A stretch of DNA of 64,000 bases from assembly GCA_003864495.1 (NCBI GenBank), contig ML133401.1, positions 7,042,698 through 7,106,697 on the forward strand. The letters are read 5' to 3'. The notes under the pieces are model-generated. The model saw nothing but the letters and a program-made list of their open reading frames with translations. It had not been told where the DNA came from and did no database searches. The position numbers were made by a program, and so were the translations under genes. This stretch comes from Nemopilema nomurai. Lineage: Eukaryota; Cnidaria; Scyphozoa; Rhizostomeae; Rhizostomatidae. Shown here piece by piece: positions 43,369-59,040 of the stretch. How positions within the stretch are numbered: position 1 is the first letter of the stretch; every line of letters begins with the position of its first letter.

Positions 43369-46300
43369 GCAAAAGACGCATGACCTGCAAGACTTGTAGT
43401 ACAACAGTCACTCTAGTCTCATTTCTGTCGTAAATCAAAGGTATAGAATGGTCTAGCACAGCATTGTTTTTCGAAATGACTAACATATATGCTATATTTA
43501 GTTATTTATTTCTCGTGTGGATCCCGACGTTTTTCGTACCCTTTCAAAGCAAAAGACGCATGACCTGCAAGACTTGTAGTACAGCAGTCACTCTAGTCCC
43601 ATTTCTGTCGTAAATCAAAGGTATAGAATGGTGTAGAACAACATTGTTTTTCGAAATGACTAACATATTTGCTATATTTACTTATTTATTTCTCCAGTGG
43701 AACCCGACGTTTTTCGTACTCTTCCACCGAAAGCAAAAGACGGATGACCTGCAAGACTTGTAGTACAAAAGTCACGCTAGTCTCATTTCTGTCGTAAATC
43801 AAAGGTATAGAATGGTGTAGCACGACATTGTTTTTCGAAATGACTAACATATTTGCTATATTTAGTTATTTATTTCTACTGTGGATCCCGACCTTTTTCG
43901 TACCCTTCCACAGAAAGCAAAAGACGGATGACCTGCAAGACTTGTAGTACAACAGTCACTCTAGTCTCATTTCTGTCGTAAATCAAAGTAAAGAATGGTC
44001 TAGACTTATATGTTTTTTCCTGTGGATCCGACGTTTTTCGTACCCTTCCACAGGAAGCAAAAGACGCATGACCTGCAAGACTTGTAGTACAGCAGTCACT
44101 CTAGTCCCATTTCTGTCGTAAATCAAAGGTATAGAATGGTGTAGCACAACATTGTTTTTCGAAATGACTACCATATTTGCTATATTTACTTATTTATTTC
44201 TCCAGTGGATCCTGACGTTTTTCGTACCCTTCCACAGGAAGCAAAAGACGCATTTCCTGCAAGACTTGTAGTACAAAAGTCACTCTAGTCTCATTTCTGT
44301 CGTAAATCAAAGTTATAGAATGGTGTAGCACAACATTGTTTTTCGAAATGGCTAACATGTTTGCTATATTTACTTATTTATTTTTCCTGTGGATCCTGAC
44401 GTTTTTCGTACCCTTCCACAGGAAGCAATAGACGCATGATCTGCAAGACTTGTAGTACACAGTCACTCTAGTCTCATTTCTGTCGTAAATCAAAGGTATA
44501 GAATGGTGAGAGCAACATTGTTTTTCAAAATGACTAACATATTTGCTAATTTATTTTTTTTCTTACTGTGGATCCCGACGTTTTTCGTACCCTTCCACAG
44601 GAAAGCAAAAGACGCATGACCTGCAAGACTTGTAGTACAACAGTCACTCTAGTCTCATTTCTGTCGTAAATCAAAGGTATAGAATATGTGTAGAACAACA
44701 TTGTTTTTCGAAATGACTAAGATATTTGCTATATTTAGTTATTTATTTCTCCTGTGGATCCCGACGTTTTTCGTACCCTTCCACAGAAAGCAAAAGACGC
44801 ATTACCTGCAAGACTTGTAGTACAACAGTCACTCTAGTCTCATTGCTGTCGTAAATCAAAGGTATAGAATGTGTAGCAACATTGTTTTTCGAAATGACTA
44901 ACATATTTGCTATATTTAGTTATTTATTTCTCCTGTGGATCCGACGTTTTTCGTACCCTTCCACAGGAAGCAAAAGACGCATGACCTGCAAGACTTGTAG
45001 TACAACAGTCACTCTAGTCTCATTTCTGTCGTAAATCAAAGGTATAGAATGGTGTAGCACACATTGTTTTTCGAAATGACTAACATATTTGCTATATTTA
45101 GTTATTTATTTCTCTGTGGATCCCGACTTTTTCGTACCCTTCAAAGCAAAAGACGCATGACCTGCAAGACTTGTAGTACAACAGTCACTCTAGTCTCATT
45201 TCTGTCGTAAATCAAAGGTATAGAATGGTGTAGAACAACATTGTTTTCGAAATGACTAACATATTTGCTATATTTACTTATTTTTCTTCTGTGGATCCGA
45301 CGTTTTTCGTACCCTTCCACAGGAAGCAAAAGACGCATACCTGCAAGACTTGTAGTACAACAGTCACTCTAGTCTCATTTCTGTCGTAAATCAAAGGTTA
45401 GAATGGTGTAGAGCAACATTGTTTTTCAAAATGACTAACATATTTGCTATATTTATTTATTTTTCTTACTGTGGATCCCGACGTTTTTCGTACCCTTCCA
45501 CAGGAAGCAATAGACGCATGATCTGCAAGACTTGTAGTACACAGTCACTCTAGTCTCATTTCTGTCGTAAATCAAAGGTATAGAATGGTGAGAGCAACAT
45601 TGTTTTTCAAAATGACTAACATATTTGCTATATTTATTTATTTTTCTACTGTGGATCCGACGTTTTTCGTACCCTTCCACAGGAAGCAAAGACGCATGAT
45701 CTGCAAGACTTGTAGTACACAGTCACTCTAGTCTCATTTCTGTCGTAAATCAAAGAAGTATGAATGATGTAGACAACATTGTTTTCGAAATGACTAACAT
45801 ATTTGCTATATTTACTTATTTATTCTACTGTGGATTCCGACGTTTTTCGTACCCTTCCACAGAAAGCAAAAGACGCATTACCTGCAAGACTTGTAGTACA
45901 ACAGTCACTCTAGTCTCATTGCTGTCGTAAATCAAAGGTATAGAATGTGTAGCAACATTGTTTTCAAAATGACTAACATATTTGCTATATTTACTTATTT
46001 ATTTTTCCTGTGGATTCCGACGTTTTTCGTACCCTTCCACAGAAAGCAAAAGACGCATGACCTGCAAGACTTGTAGTACATCAGTGACTCTAGTCCCATT
46101 TCTGTCGTAAATCAAAGGTATAGAATGGTGTAGAACAACATTGTTTTTCGAAATGACTAACATATTTGCTATATTTACTTATTTATTTTCCAGTGGAACC
46201 CGACGTTTTTCGTACTCTTCCACCGAAAGCAAAAGACGGATGACCTGCAAGACTTGTAGTACAAAAGTCACGCTAGTCTCATTTCTGTCGTAAATCAAAG

Positions 46301-49300
46301 GTATAGAATGGTGTAGCACAACATTGTTTATCGAAATGACTAACATATTTGCTATATTTCCTTTATTTTTCTTCTGTGGATCCCGACGTTTTTCGTACCC
46401 TTCCACAGGAAGAAAAAGACGCATTACCTGCAAGACTTGTAGTACATCAGTGACTCTAGTCCCATTTCTGTCGTAAATCAAAGGTAAAGAATGGTGTAGA
46501 ACAACATTGTTTTTCAAAATGACTAACTTATTTCCAAAATTTATTTATTTTTCTTACTGTGGATCCCGACGTTTTTCTTACCCTTCCACAGGAAGCAATA
46601 GACGCATGATCTGCAAGACTTGTAGTACAGCAGTCACTCTAGTCTCATTTCTGTCGTAAATCAAAGGTTTAGAATGGTGAAGAGCAACATTGTTTTTCAA
46701 AATGACTAACATATTTGCTATTTATTTATTTTTCTTACTGTGGATCCCGACGTTTTTCGTACCCTTCCACAGGAAGCAAAGACGCATGACCTGCAAGACT
46801 TGTAGTACACAGTCACTCTAGTCTCATTTCTGTCGTAAATCAAATAGAATGATGTAGAACAACATTGTTTTTCGAAATGACTAACATATTTGCTATATTT
46901 ACTTATTTATGTCTACTGTGGATCCCGACGTTTTTCGTACCCTTCCACAGAAAGCAAAAGACGCATTACCTGCAAGACTTGTAGTACAACAGTCACTCTA
47001 GTCTCATTGCTGTCGTAAATCAAAGGTATAGAATGATGTAGTGCAACATTGTTTTCAAAATGACTAACATATTTGCTATATTTACTTATTTATTTTTCCT
47101 GTGGATTCCGACGTTTTTCGTACCCTTCCACAGGAAGCAAAAGACGCATGACCTGCAAGACTTGTAGTACACAGTCACTCTAGTCCATTTCTGTCGTAAA
47201 TCAAAGGTATAGAATGGTGTAGAACAACATTGTTTTTCGAAATGACTAACATATTTGCTATATTTACTTATTTATTTCTCCAGTGGAACCCGACGTTTTT
47301 CGTACCTTCCACAAAGCAAAAGACGCATGACCTGCAAGACTTGTAGTACAAAGTCACTTAGTCTCATTTCTGTCGTAAATCAAAGGTATAGAATGGTGTA
47401 GCACAACATTGTTTTCGAAATGACTAACATATTTGCTATATTTACTTATTTTTCTTCTGTGGATCCCGACGTTTTTCGTACCCTTCCACAGGAAGAAAAA
47501 GACGCATTACCTGCAAGACTTGTAGTACACAGTCACTCTAGTCTCATTTCTGTCGTAAATCAAAGGTAAGAATGGTGTAGAACAACATTGTTTTCGAAAT
47601 GACTAACATATTTGCTATATTTACTTATTTATTTCTCCAGTGGATCCGACGTTTTTCGTACCTTCCACAAAGCAAAAGACGCATTACCTGCAAGACTTGT
47701 AGTACAACAGTCACTCTAGTCTCATTTCTGTCGTAAATCAAAGGTATAGAATGTGTAGAGCAACATTGTTTTCGAAATGACTAACATATTTGCTATATTT
47801 ACTTATTTATTTTTCCTGTGGATTCCGACGTTTTTCGTACCCTTCCACAGGAAGCAAAAGACGCATGACCTGCAAGACTTGTAGTACAACAGTCACTCTA
47901 GTCTCATTTCTGTCGTAAATCAAAGGTATAGAATGTGTAGCACACATTGTTTTTCGAAATGACTAACATATTTGCTATATTTAGTTATTTATTTCTCTGT
48001 GGATCCCGACTTTTTCGTACCCTTCAAAGCAAAAGACGCATGACCTGCAAGACTTGTAGTACAGCAGTCACTCTAGTCCCATTTCTGTCGTAAATCAAAG
48101 GTATAGAATGGTGTAGAACAACATTGTTTTTCGAAATGACTAACATATTTGCTATATTTACTTATTTATTTCTCCAGTGGAACCCGACGTTTTTCGTACT
48201 CTTCCACCGAAAGCAAAAGACGGATGACCTGCAAGACTTGTAGTACAAAAGTCACGCTAGTCTCATTTCTGTCGTAAATCAAAGGTATAGAATGGTGTAG
48301 CACGACATTGTTTTTCGAAATGACTAACATATTTGCTATATTTAGTTATTTATTTCTACTGTGGATCCCGACCTTTTTCGTACCCTTCCACAGAAAGCAA
48401 AAGACGGATGACCTGCAAGACTTGTAGTACAACAGTCACTCTAGTCTCATTTCCATCGTAAATCAAAAGTAAAGAATGGTCTAGACTTATATGTTTCTCC
48501 TGTGGATCCCGACGTTTTTCGTACCCTTCCACAGGAAGCAAAAGACGCATGACCTGCAAGACTTGTAGTACAGCAGTCACTCTAGTCTCATTTCTGTCGT
48601 AAATCAAAGGTATAGAATGGTGTAGCACAACATTGTTTTTCGAAATGACTACCATATTTGCTATATTTACTTATTTATTTTTCCTGTGGATCCCGACGTT
48701 TTTCGTACCCTTCCACGGAAAGCAAAAGACGCATTACCTGCAAGACTTGTAGTACAACAGTCACTCTAGTCTCATTGCTGTCGTAAATCAAAGGTATAGA
48801 ATGATGTAGAGCAACACTGTTTTCAAAATGACTAACATATTTGCTATATTTACTTATTTATTTTTCCTGTGGATCCCGACGTTTTTCGTACCCTTCCACG
48901 GAAAGCAAAAGACGCATTACCTGCAAGACTTGTAGTACAACAGTCACTCTAGTCTCATTTCTGTCGTAAATCAAAGGTATAGAATGGTGTAGAACAACAA
49001 TTTTTTCAAAATGACTAACATATTTGCTATATTTACTTATTATTTCTGTGGACCCGACGTTTTTCGTACCCTTCACAGAAAGCAAAAGACGCATGACCTG
49101 CAAGACTTGTAGTACAACAGTCACTCTAGTCTCATTGCTGTCGTAAATCAAAGGTATAGAATGGTGTAGAGCAACATTGTTTTTCGAAATGACTAACATA
49201 TTTGCTATATTTACTTATTTATTTTTCCTGTGGATCCCGACGTTTTTCGTACCCTTCCACGGAAAGCAAAAGACGCATTACCTGCAAGACTTGTAGTACA

Positions 49301-52300
49301 ACAGTCACTCTAGTCTCATTGCTGTCGTAAATCAAAGGTATAGAATGATGTAGAGCAACATTGTTTTCAAAATGACTAACATATTTGCTATATTTACTTA
49401 TTAATTTTTCCTGTGGATTCCGACGTTTTTCGTACCCTTCCACAGAAAGCAAAAGACGCATTACCTGCAAGACTTGTAGTACAACAGTCACTCTAGTCTC
49501 ATTGCTGTCGTAAATCAAAGGTATAGAATGGTGTAGAACAACATTGTTTTTCGAAATGACTAACTTATTTCCAATATTTATTTTTTTTTCTTACTGTGGA
49601 TCCCGACATTTTTCGTACCCTTCCACAGGAAGCAAAAGACGCATGATCTGCAAGAGTTCTTGTACAACAGTCACTCTAGTCTCATTTCTGTCGTAAATCA
49701 AAGGTATAGAATGGTCTAGAACAACATTATTTTTTCAAAATGACTAACATATTTGCTATATTTACTTATTCATTTCTCTTGTGGAACCCGACGTTTTTCG
49801 TACCCTTCACAGAAAGCAAAAGACGCATGACCTGCACGACTGGTAGTACAACAGTTACTCTAGTCTCATTTCTGTCGTAAATCAAAGGTATAGAATGATG
49901 TAGAGCAACATTGTTTTCAAAATGACTAACATATTTGCTATATTTACTTATTTATTTCTACTGTGGATCCCGACGTTTTTCGTATCCCTTCAAAGGTAGC
50001 AAAAGACGCATGACCTGCAAGACTGTAGTACAACAGTCACGCTAGTCTCATTTCTGTCGTAAATCAAAGGTATAGAATGGTCTAGAACAACATTATTTTT
50101 TCAAAATGACTAACATATTTGCTATATTTACTTATTCATTTCTCTTGTGGAACCCGACGTTTTTCGTACCCTTCACAGAAAGCAAAAGACGCATGACCTG
50201 CAAGACTTGTAGTACAACAGTCACTCTAGTCTCATTGCTGTCGTAAATCAAAGGTATAGAATGATGTAGAGCAACATTGTTTTCAAAATGACTAACATAT
50301 TTGCTATATTTACTTATTTATTTTTCCTGTGGATCCCGACGTTTTTCGTACCCTTCCACGGAAAGCAAAAGACGCATTACCTGCAAGACTTGTAGTACAA
50401 CAGTCACTCTAGTCTCATTGCTGTCGTAAATCAAAGGTATAGAATGTGTAGACAACATTGTTTTCAAATGACTAACATATTTGCTATATTTACTTATTAT
50501 TTCTCTGTGGATTCCGACGTTTTTCGTACCCTTCCACAGAAAGCAAAAGACGCATTACCTGCAAGACTTGTAGTACAACAGTCACTCTAGTCTCATTTCT
50601 GTCGTAAATCAAAGGTATAGAATGGTGTAGAACAACATTGTTTTTCGAAATGACTAACATATTTGCAATATTTATTTTTTTTTCTTACTGTGGATCCCGA
50701 CATTTTTCGTACCCTTCACGGAAGCAAAAGACGCATGACCTGCAAGACTTCTTAGTACAACAGTCACTCTAGTCTCATTTCTGTCGTAAATCAAAGGTAT
50801 AGAATGGTGTAGAACAACATTTTTTTCAAATGACTAACATTTTTATATTTACTTATTTATTTCTCCTGTGGATCCCGACGTTTTTCGTACCCTTCCACAG
50901 GAAGCAAAAGACGCATGACCTGCAAGACTTGTAGTACAACAGTCACTCTAGTCTCATTTCTGTCGTAAATCAAAGGTATAGAATTGTGTAGAACAACATT
51001 GTTTTTCGAAATGACTAACATATTTGCTATATTTACTTATTTATTTCTACTGTGGATCCCGACGTTTTTCGTACCCTTCAAAGGAGCAAAAGACGCATGA
51101 TCTGCAAGACTTGTAGTACAACAGTCACTCTAGTCCATTTCTGTCGTAAATCAAAGGTATAGAATGGTGTAGAACAACATTGTTTTTCGAAATGACTAAC
51201 ATATTTGCTATATTTACTTATTTGCTTCTTCTGTGGATGCCGACGTTTTTCGTACCCTTCCAAAGGAAGCAAAAGACGCATGACCTGCAAGACTTGTAGT
51301 ACAACAGTCACTCTAGTCTCATTTCTGTCGTAAATCAAAGGTATAGAATGGTGTAGAGCAACATTGTTTTTCAAAATGACTAACATATTTGCTATATTTA
51401 CTTATTTATTTCCTGTGGACCCGACGTTTTTCGTACCCTTCCACAGAAAGCAAAAGACGCATTACCTGCAAGACTTGTAGTACAACAGTCACTCTAGTCT
51501 CATTGCTGTCGTAAATCAAAGGTATAGAATGATGTAGAGCAACATTGTTTTCAAAATGACTAACATATTTGCTATATTTACTTATTTATTTTTCCTGTGG
51601 ATCCCGACGTTTTTCGTACCCTTCCACAGAAAGCAAAAGACGCATTACCTGCAAGACTTGTAGTACAACAGTCACTCTAGTCTCATTTCTGTCGTAAATC
51701 AAAGGTATAGAATGATGTAGAGCAACATTGTTTTCAAAATGACTAACATATTTGCTATATTTACTTATTTATTTTCCTGTGGATTCCGACGTTTTTCGTA
51801 CCCTTCCACAGAAAGCAAAAGACGCATTACCTGCAAGACTTGTAGTACAACAGTCACTCTAGTCTCATTTCTGTCGTAAATCAAAGGTATAGAATGATGT
51901 AGAGCAACATTGTTTTTCAAAATGACTAACATATTTGCTATATTTACTTATTTATTTTTCCTGTGGATTCCGACGTTTTTCATACCCTTCCACAGAAAGC
52001 AAAAGACGCATTACCTGCAAGACTTGTAGTACAAAAGTCATGCTAGTGTCATTTCTGTCGTAAATCAAAGGTAAAGAATGGTGTAGCACAACTTTGTTTA
52101 TCGAAATGACTAACATATTTGCTATATTTACTTATTTATTTCTCCAGTGGATTCCGACGTTTTTCGTACCCTTCCACAAAAAGCAAAAGACGCATTACCT
52201 GCAAGACTTGTAGTACAACAGTCACTCTAGTCCCATTTCTGTCGTAAATCAAAGGTATAGAATGGTGTAGAGCAACATTGTTTTTCGAAATGACTAACAT

Positions 52301-55300
52301 ATTTGCTATATTTAGTTATTTTTTTTCCTGTGGATTCCGACGTTTTTCGTACCCTTCCACAGAAAGCAAAGACGCATTGACCTGCAAGACTTGTAGTACA
52401 AAGTCATGCTAGTCCATTTCTGTCGTAAATCAAAGGTATAGAATGGTGTAGCACAACATTGTTTTCGAAATGACTAACATATTTGCTATATTTACTTATT
52501 TATTTTCCAGTGGATTCCGACGTTTTTCGTACCCTTCCACAAAGCAAAGACGCATGACCTGCAAGACTTGTAGTACACAGTCACTCTAGTCCCATTTCTG
52601 TCGTAAATCAAAGGTATAGAATGGTGTAGCACAACATTGTTTTTCGAAATGACTAACATATTTGTTATATATACTTATTTATTTCTACTGTGGATCCCGA
52701 CGTTTTTCTTACCCTTCCACAGGAAGCAATAGGCGCATGATCTGCAAGACTTGTAGTACAACAGTCACTCTAGTCTCATTGCTGTCGTAAATCAAAGGTA
52801 TAGAATGATGTAGAGCAACATTGTTTTCAAAATGACTAACATATTTGCTATATATACTTATTTATTTCTACTGTGGATCCCGACGTTTTTCGTACCCTTC
52901 CACAGGAAGCAATAGGCGCATGATCTGCAAGACTTGTAGTACAACAGTCACTCTAGTCTCATTGCTGTCGTAAATCAAAGGTATAGAATGGTGTAGAGCA
53001 ACATTGTTTTTCGAAATGACTAACATATTTGCTATATTTACTTATTTATTTCTACTGTGGATCCCGACGTTTTTCGTACTCTTCAAGGTAGCAAAAGACG
53101 CATGACCTGCAAGACTTGTAGTACAGCAGTCACTCTAGTCCCATTTCTGTCGTAAATCAAAGGTATAGAATGGTGTAGAACAACATTGTTTTCAAAATGA
53201 CTAACATATTTGCTATATATACTTATTTATTTCTACTGTGGATCCCGACGTTTTTCTTACCCTTCCACAGGAAGCAATAGACGCATGATCTGCAAGACTT
53301 GTAGTACAACAGTCACTCTAGTCTCATTTCTGTCGTAAATCAAAGGTATAGAATGGTGTAGAGCAACATTGTTTTTCGAAATGACTAACATATTTGCTAT
53401 ATTTACTTATTTATTTCTACTGTGGATCCCGACGTTTTTCGTACTCTTTCAAAGGTAGCAAAAGACGCATGACCTGCAAGACTTGTAGTACAGCAGTCAC
53501 TCTAGTCCCATTTCTGTCGTAAATCAAAGGTATAGAATGTGTAGCAGAGCAACATTGTTTTTCAAAATGACTAACATATTTGCTATATTACTTATTTATT
53601 TCTACTGTGGATCCGACGTTTTTCTTACCCTTCCACAGGAAGCAAAGACGCATGACCTGCAAGACTTGTAGTACAGCAGTCACTCTAGTCTCATTTCTGT
53701 CGTAAATCAAAGGTATAGAATGGTGTAGAGCAACATTGTTTTTCGAAATGACTAACATATTTGCTATATTTACTTATTTATTTCTACTGTGGATCCCGCG
53801 TTTTTCGTACTCTTTCAAAGGTAGCAAAAGACGCATGACCTGCAAGACTTGTAGTACAGCAGTCACTCTAGTCCCATTTCTGTCGTAAATCAAAGGTATA
53901 GAATGGTGTAGAACAACATTGTTTTTCAAAATGACTAACATATTTGCTATATTTACTTATTTATTTTTCCTGTGGAACCCGACGTTTTTCGTACCCTTCA
54001 CAGAAAGCAAAAGACGCATGACCTGCACGATTGGTAGTACAACAGTCACTCTAGTCCCATTTCTGTCGTAAATCAAAGGTATAGAATTGTGTAGAACAAC
54101 ATTGTTTTTCGAAATGACTAACATATTTGCTATATTTACTTATTTATTTCTACTGTGGATCCCGACGTTTTTCGTACCCTTCCACAGGAAGCAAAAGACG
54201 CATTACCTGCAAGACTTGTAGTACAAAAGTCACTCTAGTCTCATTTCTGTCGTAAATCAAAGGTATAGAATGGTGTAGCACAACATTGTTTTTCGAAATG
54301 GCTAACATGTTTGCTATATTTACTTATTTATTTTTCCTGTGGATCAACAACGTTTTTCGTACCCTTCCACAGAAAGCAAAAGACGCATGATCTGCAAGAC
54401 TTGTAGTACAGCAGTCACTCTAGTCTCATTTCTGTCGTAAATCAAAGGTATAGAATGGTGTAGCACAACATTGTTTTTCAAAATGACTAACATATTTGCT
54501 ATATTTAGTTATTTATTTTTCCTGTGGATCCTGACGTTTTTCGTACCCTTCCACAGGAAGCAATAGACGCATGATCTGCAAGACTTGTAGTACAGCAGTC
54601 ACTCTAGTCTCATTTCTGTCGTAAATCAAAGGTATAGAATGGTGTAGCACAAAATTGTTTTTCAAAATGACTAACATATTTGCTATATTTACTTATTTAT
54701 TTCTCCAGTGGATCCTGACGTTTTTCGTACCCTTCCACAGGAAGCAATAGACGCATTTCCTGCAAGACTTGTAGTACAAAAGTCACTCTAGTCTCATTTC
54801 TGTCGTAAACCAAAGTTATAGAATGGTGTAGCACAACATTGTTTTTCGAAATGGCTAACATGTTTGCTATATTTACTTATTTATTTTTCCTGTGGATCAA
54901 CAACGTTTTTCGTACCCTTCCACAGGAAGCAAAAGACGCATTACCTGCAAGACTTGTACTTCAACAGTCACTCTAGTCTCATTTCTGTCGTAAATCAAAG
55001 GTATAGAATGGTGTAGCACAACATTGTTTTTCAAAATGACTAACATATTTGCTATATTTAGTTATTTATTTTTCCTGTGGATCCTGACGTTTTTCGTACC
55101 CTTCCACAGGAAGCAATAGACGCATTACCTGCAAGACTTGTAGTACAAAAGTCACTCTAGTCTCATTTCTGTCGTAAATCAAAGGTATAGAATGGTGTAG
55201 CACAACATTGTTTTTCGAAATGGCTAACATGTTTGCTATATTTACTTATTTATTTTTCCTGTGGATCCTGACGTTTTTCGTACCCTTCCACAAAAAGCAA

Positions 55301-58300
55301 AAGACGCATTACCTGCAAGACTTGTAGTACAAAAGTCACTCTAGTCTCATTTCTGTCGTAAATCAAAGGTATAGAATGGTGTAGCACAACATTGTTTTTC
55401 AAAATGACTAACATATTTGCTATATTTAGTTATTTATTTTTCCTGTGGATCCTGACGTTTTTCGTACCCTTCCACGGAAAGCAAAAGACGCATTACCTGC
55501 AAGACTTGTAGTACAAAAGTCACTCTAGTCTCATTTCTGTCGTAAATCAAAGGTATAGAATGGTGTAGCACAACATTGTTTTTCAAAATGACTAACATAT
55601 TTGCTATATTTAGTTATTTATTTTTCCTGTGGATCCTGACGTTTTTCGTACCCTTCCACAAAAAGCAAAAGACGCATTACCTGCAAGACTTGTAGTACAA
55701 AAGTCACTCTAGTCTCATTTCTGTCGTAAATCAAAGGTATAGAATGGTGTAGCACAACATTGTTTTTCAAAATGACTAACATATTTGCTATATTTAGTTA
55801 TTTATTTTTCCTGTGGATCCTGACGTTTTTCGTACCCTTCCACGGAAAGCAAAAGACGCATTACCTGCAAGACTTGTAGTACAAAAGTCACTCTAGTCTC
55901 ATTTCTGTCGTAAATCAAAGGTATAGAATGGTGTAGCACAACATTGTTTTTCAAAATGACTAACATATTTGCTATATTTAGTTATTTATTTTTCCTGTGG
56001 ATCCTGACGTTTTTCGTACCCTTCCACGGAAAGCAAAAGACGCATTACCTGCAAGACTTGTAGTACAAAAGTCACTCTAGTCTCATTTCTGTCGTAAATC
56101 AAAGGTATAGAATGGTGTAGCACAACATTGTTTTTCAAAATGACTAACATATTTGCTATATTTAGTTATTTTTTTTTCCTGTGGATCCTGACGTTTTTCG
56201 TACCCTTCCACAGGAAGCAATAGACGCATTACCTGCAAGACTTGTAGTACAAAAGTCACTCTAGTCTCATTTCTGTCGTAAATCAAAGGTATAGAATGGT
56301 GTAGCACAACATTGTTTTTCAAAATGACTAACATATTTGCTATATTTAGTTATTTATTTTTCCTGTGGATCCTGACGTTTTTCGTACCCTTCCACAGGAA
56401 GCAATAGACGCATGACCTGCAAGACTTGTAGTACAGCAGTCACCCTAGTCCCATTTCTGTCGTAAATCAAAGGTATAGAATGGTGTAGCACAACATTGTT
56501 TTTCGAAATGACTAACATATTTGCTATATTTATTTATTTATTTCTCCTGTGGATCCCGGCATGTTTTGTACCCTTTCACAGGAAGCAAAAGACGCATGAC
56601 CTGCAAGACTGGTAGTACAACAGTCACTCTAGTCTCATTTCTGTCGTAAATCAAAGGTATAGAATGGTGTACCACAACATTGTTTTTCGAAATGGCTAAC
56701 ATGTTTGCTATATTTACTTATTTATTTTTCCTGTGGATCAACAACGTTTTTCGTACCCTTCCACAGGAAGCAAAAGACGCATTACCTGCAAGACTTGTAC
56801 TTCAACAGTCACCCTAGTCCCATTTCTGTCGTAAATCAAAGGTATAGAATGGTGTAGCACAACATTGTTTTTCGAAATGACTACCATATTTGCTATATTT
56901 ACTTATTTATTTTTCCTGTGGATCCCGACGTTTTTCGTACCCTTCCACGGAAAGCAAAAGACGCATTACCTGCAAGACTTGTAGTACAACAGTCACGCTA
57001 GTCTCATTTCTGTCGTAAATCAAAGGTATAGAATGGTGTAGAACAACATTGTTTTTCGAAATGACTAACATATTTGCTATATTTATTTATTTATTTCTCC
57101 TGTGGATCCCGGCATGTTTTGTACCCTTCCACAGGAAGCAAAAGACGCATGACCTGCAAGACTGGTAGTACAACAGTCACTCTAGTCTCATTTCTGTCGT
57201 AAATCAAAGGTATAGAATGGTCTAGAACAACATTGTTTTTCGAAATGACTAACATATATGCTATATTTAGTTATTTATTTCTCGTGTGGATCCCGACGTT
57301 TTCGTACTCTTCCACCGAAAGCAAAAGAAGGATGACCTGCAAGACTTGTAGTACAACAGTCACTCTAGTCTCATTTCTGTCGTAAATCGAAGGTTTAGAA
57401 TGGTGTAGAGCAACATTGTTTTTCAAAATGTCTAACTTATTTCCAATATTTATTTATTTTTCTTACTGTGGATCCCGACGTTTTTCTTACCCTTCCACAG
57501 GAAGCAATAGACGCATGATCTGCAAGACTTTTAGTACAGCAGTCACTCTAGTCTCATTTCTGTCGTAAATCAAAGGTTTAGAATTGTGTAGAGCAACATT
57601 GTTTTTCTAAATGACTAACATATTTGCTATATTTAGTTATTTATTTCTCCTGTGGACCCCAGCGTTTTTCTTACCCTTCCACAGGAAGCAATAGACGCAT
57701 GATCTGCAAGACTTTTAGTACAGCAGTCACTCTAGTCTCATTTCTGTCGTAAATCAAAGGTTTAGAATGGTGTAGAGCAACATTGTTTTTCGAAATGACT
57801 AACATATTTGCTATATTTAGTTATTTATTTCTCCTGTGGATTCCGACGTTTTTCGTACTCTTCCACCGAAAGCAAAAGAAGTATGACCTGCAAGACTTGT
57901 AGTACAACAGTCACTCTAGTCTCATTTCTGTCGTAAATCAAAGGTTTAGAATGGTGTAGAGCAACATTGTTTTTCAAAATGACTAACTTATTTCCAATAT
58001 TTATTTATTTTTCTTACTGTGGATCCCGGCATGTTTTGTACCCTTCCACAAGAAGCAAAAGACGCATGACCTGCAAGACTTGTAGTTCAACAGTCACTCT
58101 ACTCTCATTTCTGTCGTAAATCAAAGGTATAGAATGATGTAGAGCAACATTGTTTTTCAAAATGACTAACATATTTGCTATATTTACTTATTTATTTCTC
58201 CTGTGGATTCCGACGTTTTTCGTACTCTTCCACCGAAAGCAAAAGAAGTATGACCTGCAAGACTTGTAGTACAACAGTCACTCTAGTCTCATTTCTGTCG

Positions 58301-58889
58301 TAAATCAAAGGTTTAGAATGGTGTAGAGCAACATTGTTTTTCAAAATGACTAACTTATTTCCAATATTTATTTATTTTTCTTACTGTGGATCCCGACGTT
58401 ATTCTTACCCTTCCATAGGGAATAGACGTGATTGCCAGACTTTTAGTAACAGCAGTCACTCTACTCTCATTTCTTCGTAAATCAAAGGTATAGAATGGTG
58501 TAGAAAACATTGTTTTTCGAAATGTCTACCGTATTTGCTATGTTCACTTATGTATTTGTCCTGTGGTTCCCGACGTTTTTCGTACCTTTCCACAGGAAGC
58601 AAAAGACGCATTACCTGCAAGACTTGTACTTCAACAGTCACTCTAGTCTCATTTCTGTCGTAAATTAAAGGTATAGAATGGTCTAGAACAACATTGTTTT
58701 TCGAAATGACTAACTTATATGCTATATTTACTTATTTATTTCTCCTGTGGATCCCGACATTTTTTGTACCCTTTCAAAGGTAGCAAAAGACGCATGACCT
58801 GCAAGACTTGTAGTACAGCAGTCACTCTAGTCTCATTTCTGACGTAAATCAAAGGTATAGAATGGTGTAGAACAACATTGTTTTTCGAA

Positions 58890-59040
58890 ATGTCTAACGT
58901 ATTTGCTATGTTCACTTATGTATTTGTCCTGTGGTTCCCGACGTTTTTCGTACCTTTCCACAGGAAGCAATAGGCGCATGATCCGCAAGACTTGTAGAAC
59001 AACATTGTTTTTCGAAATGAATAACATATTTGCTATATTT
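58890..59040. repeat. Shortened satellite monomer (57-bp internal deletion)
   Basis: Near 58995 the sequence passes directly from CTTGTAG to AACAACATTG. This skips the TACAGCAGTCACTC...GAATGGTGTAG part of the normal monomer. The missing piece is about 57 bp and is bounded by TGTAG direct repeats. Similar shortened monomers occur near 61320 and 61998. Confidence 0.8.
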
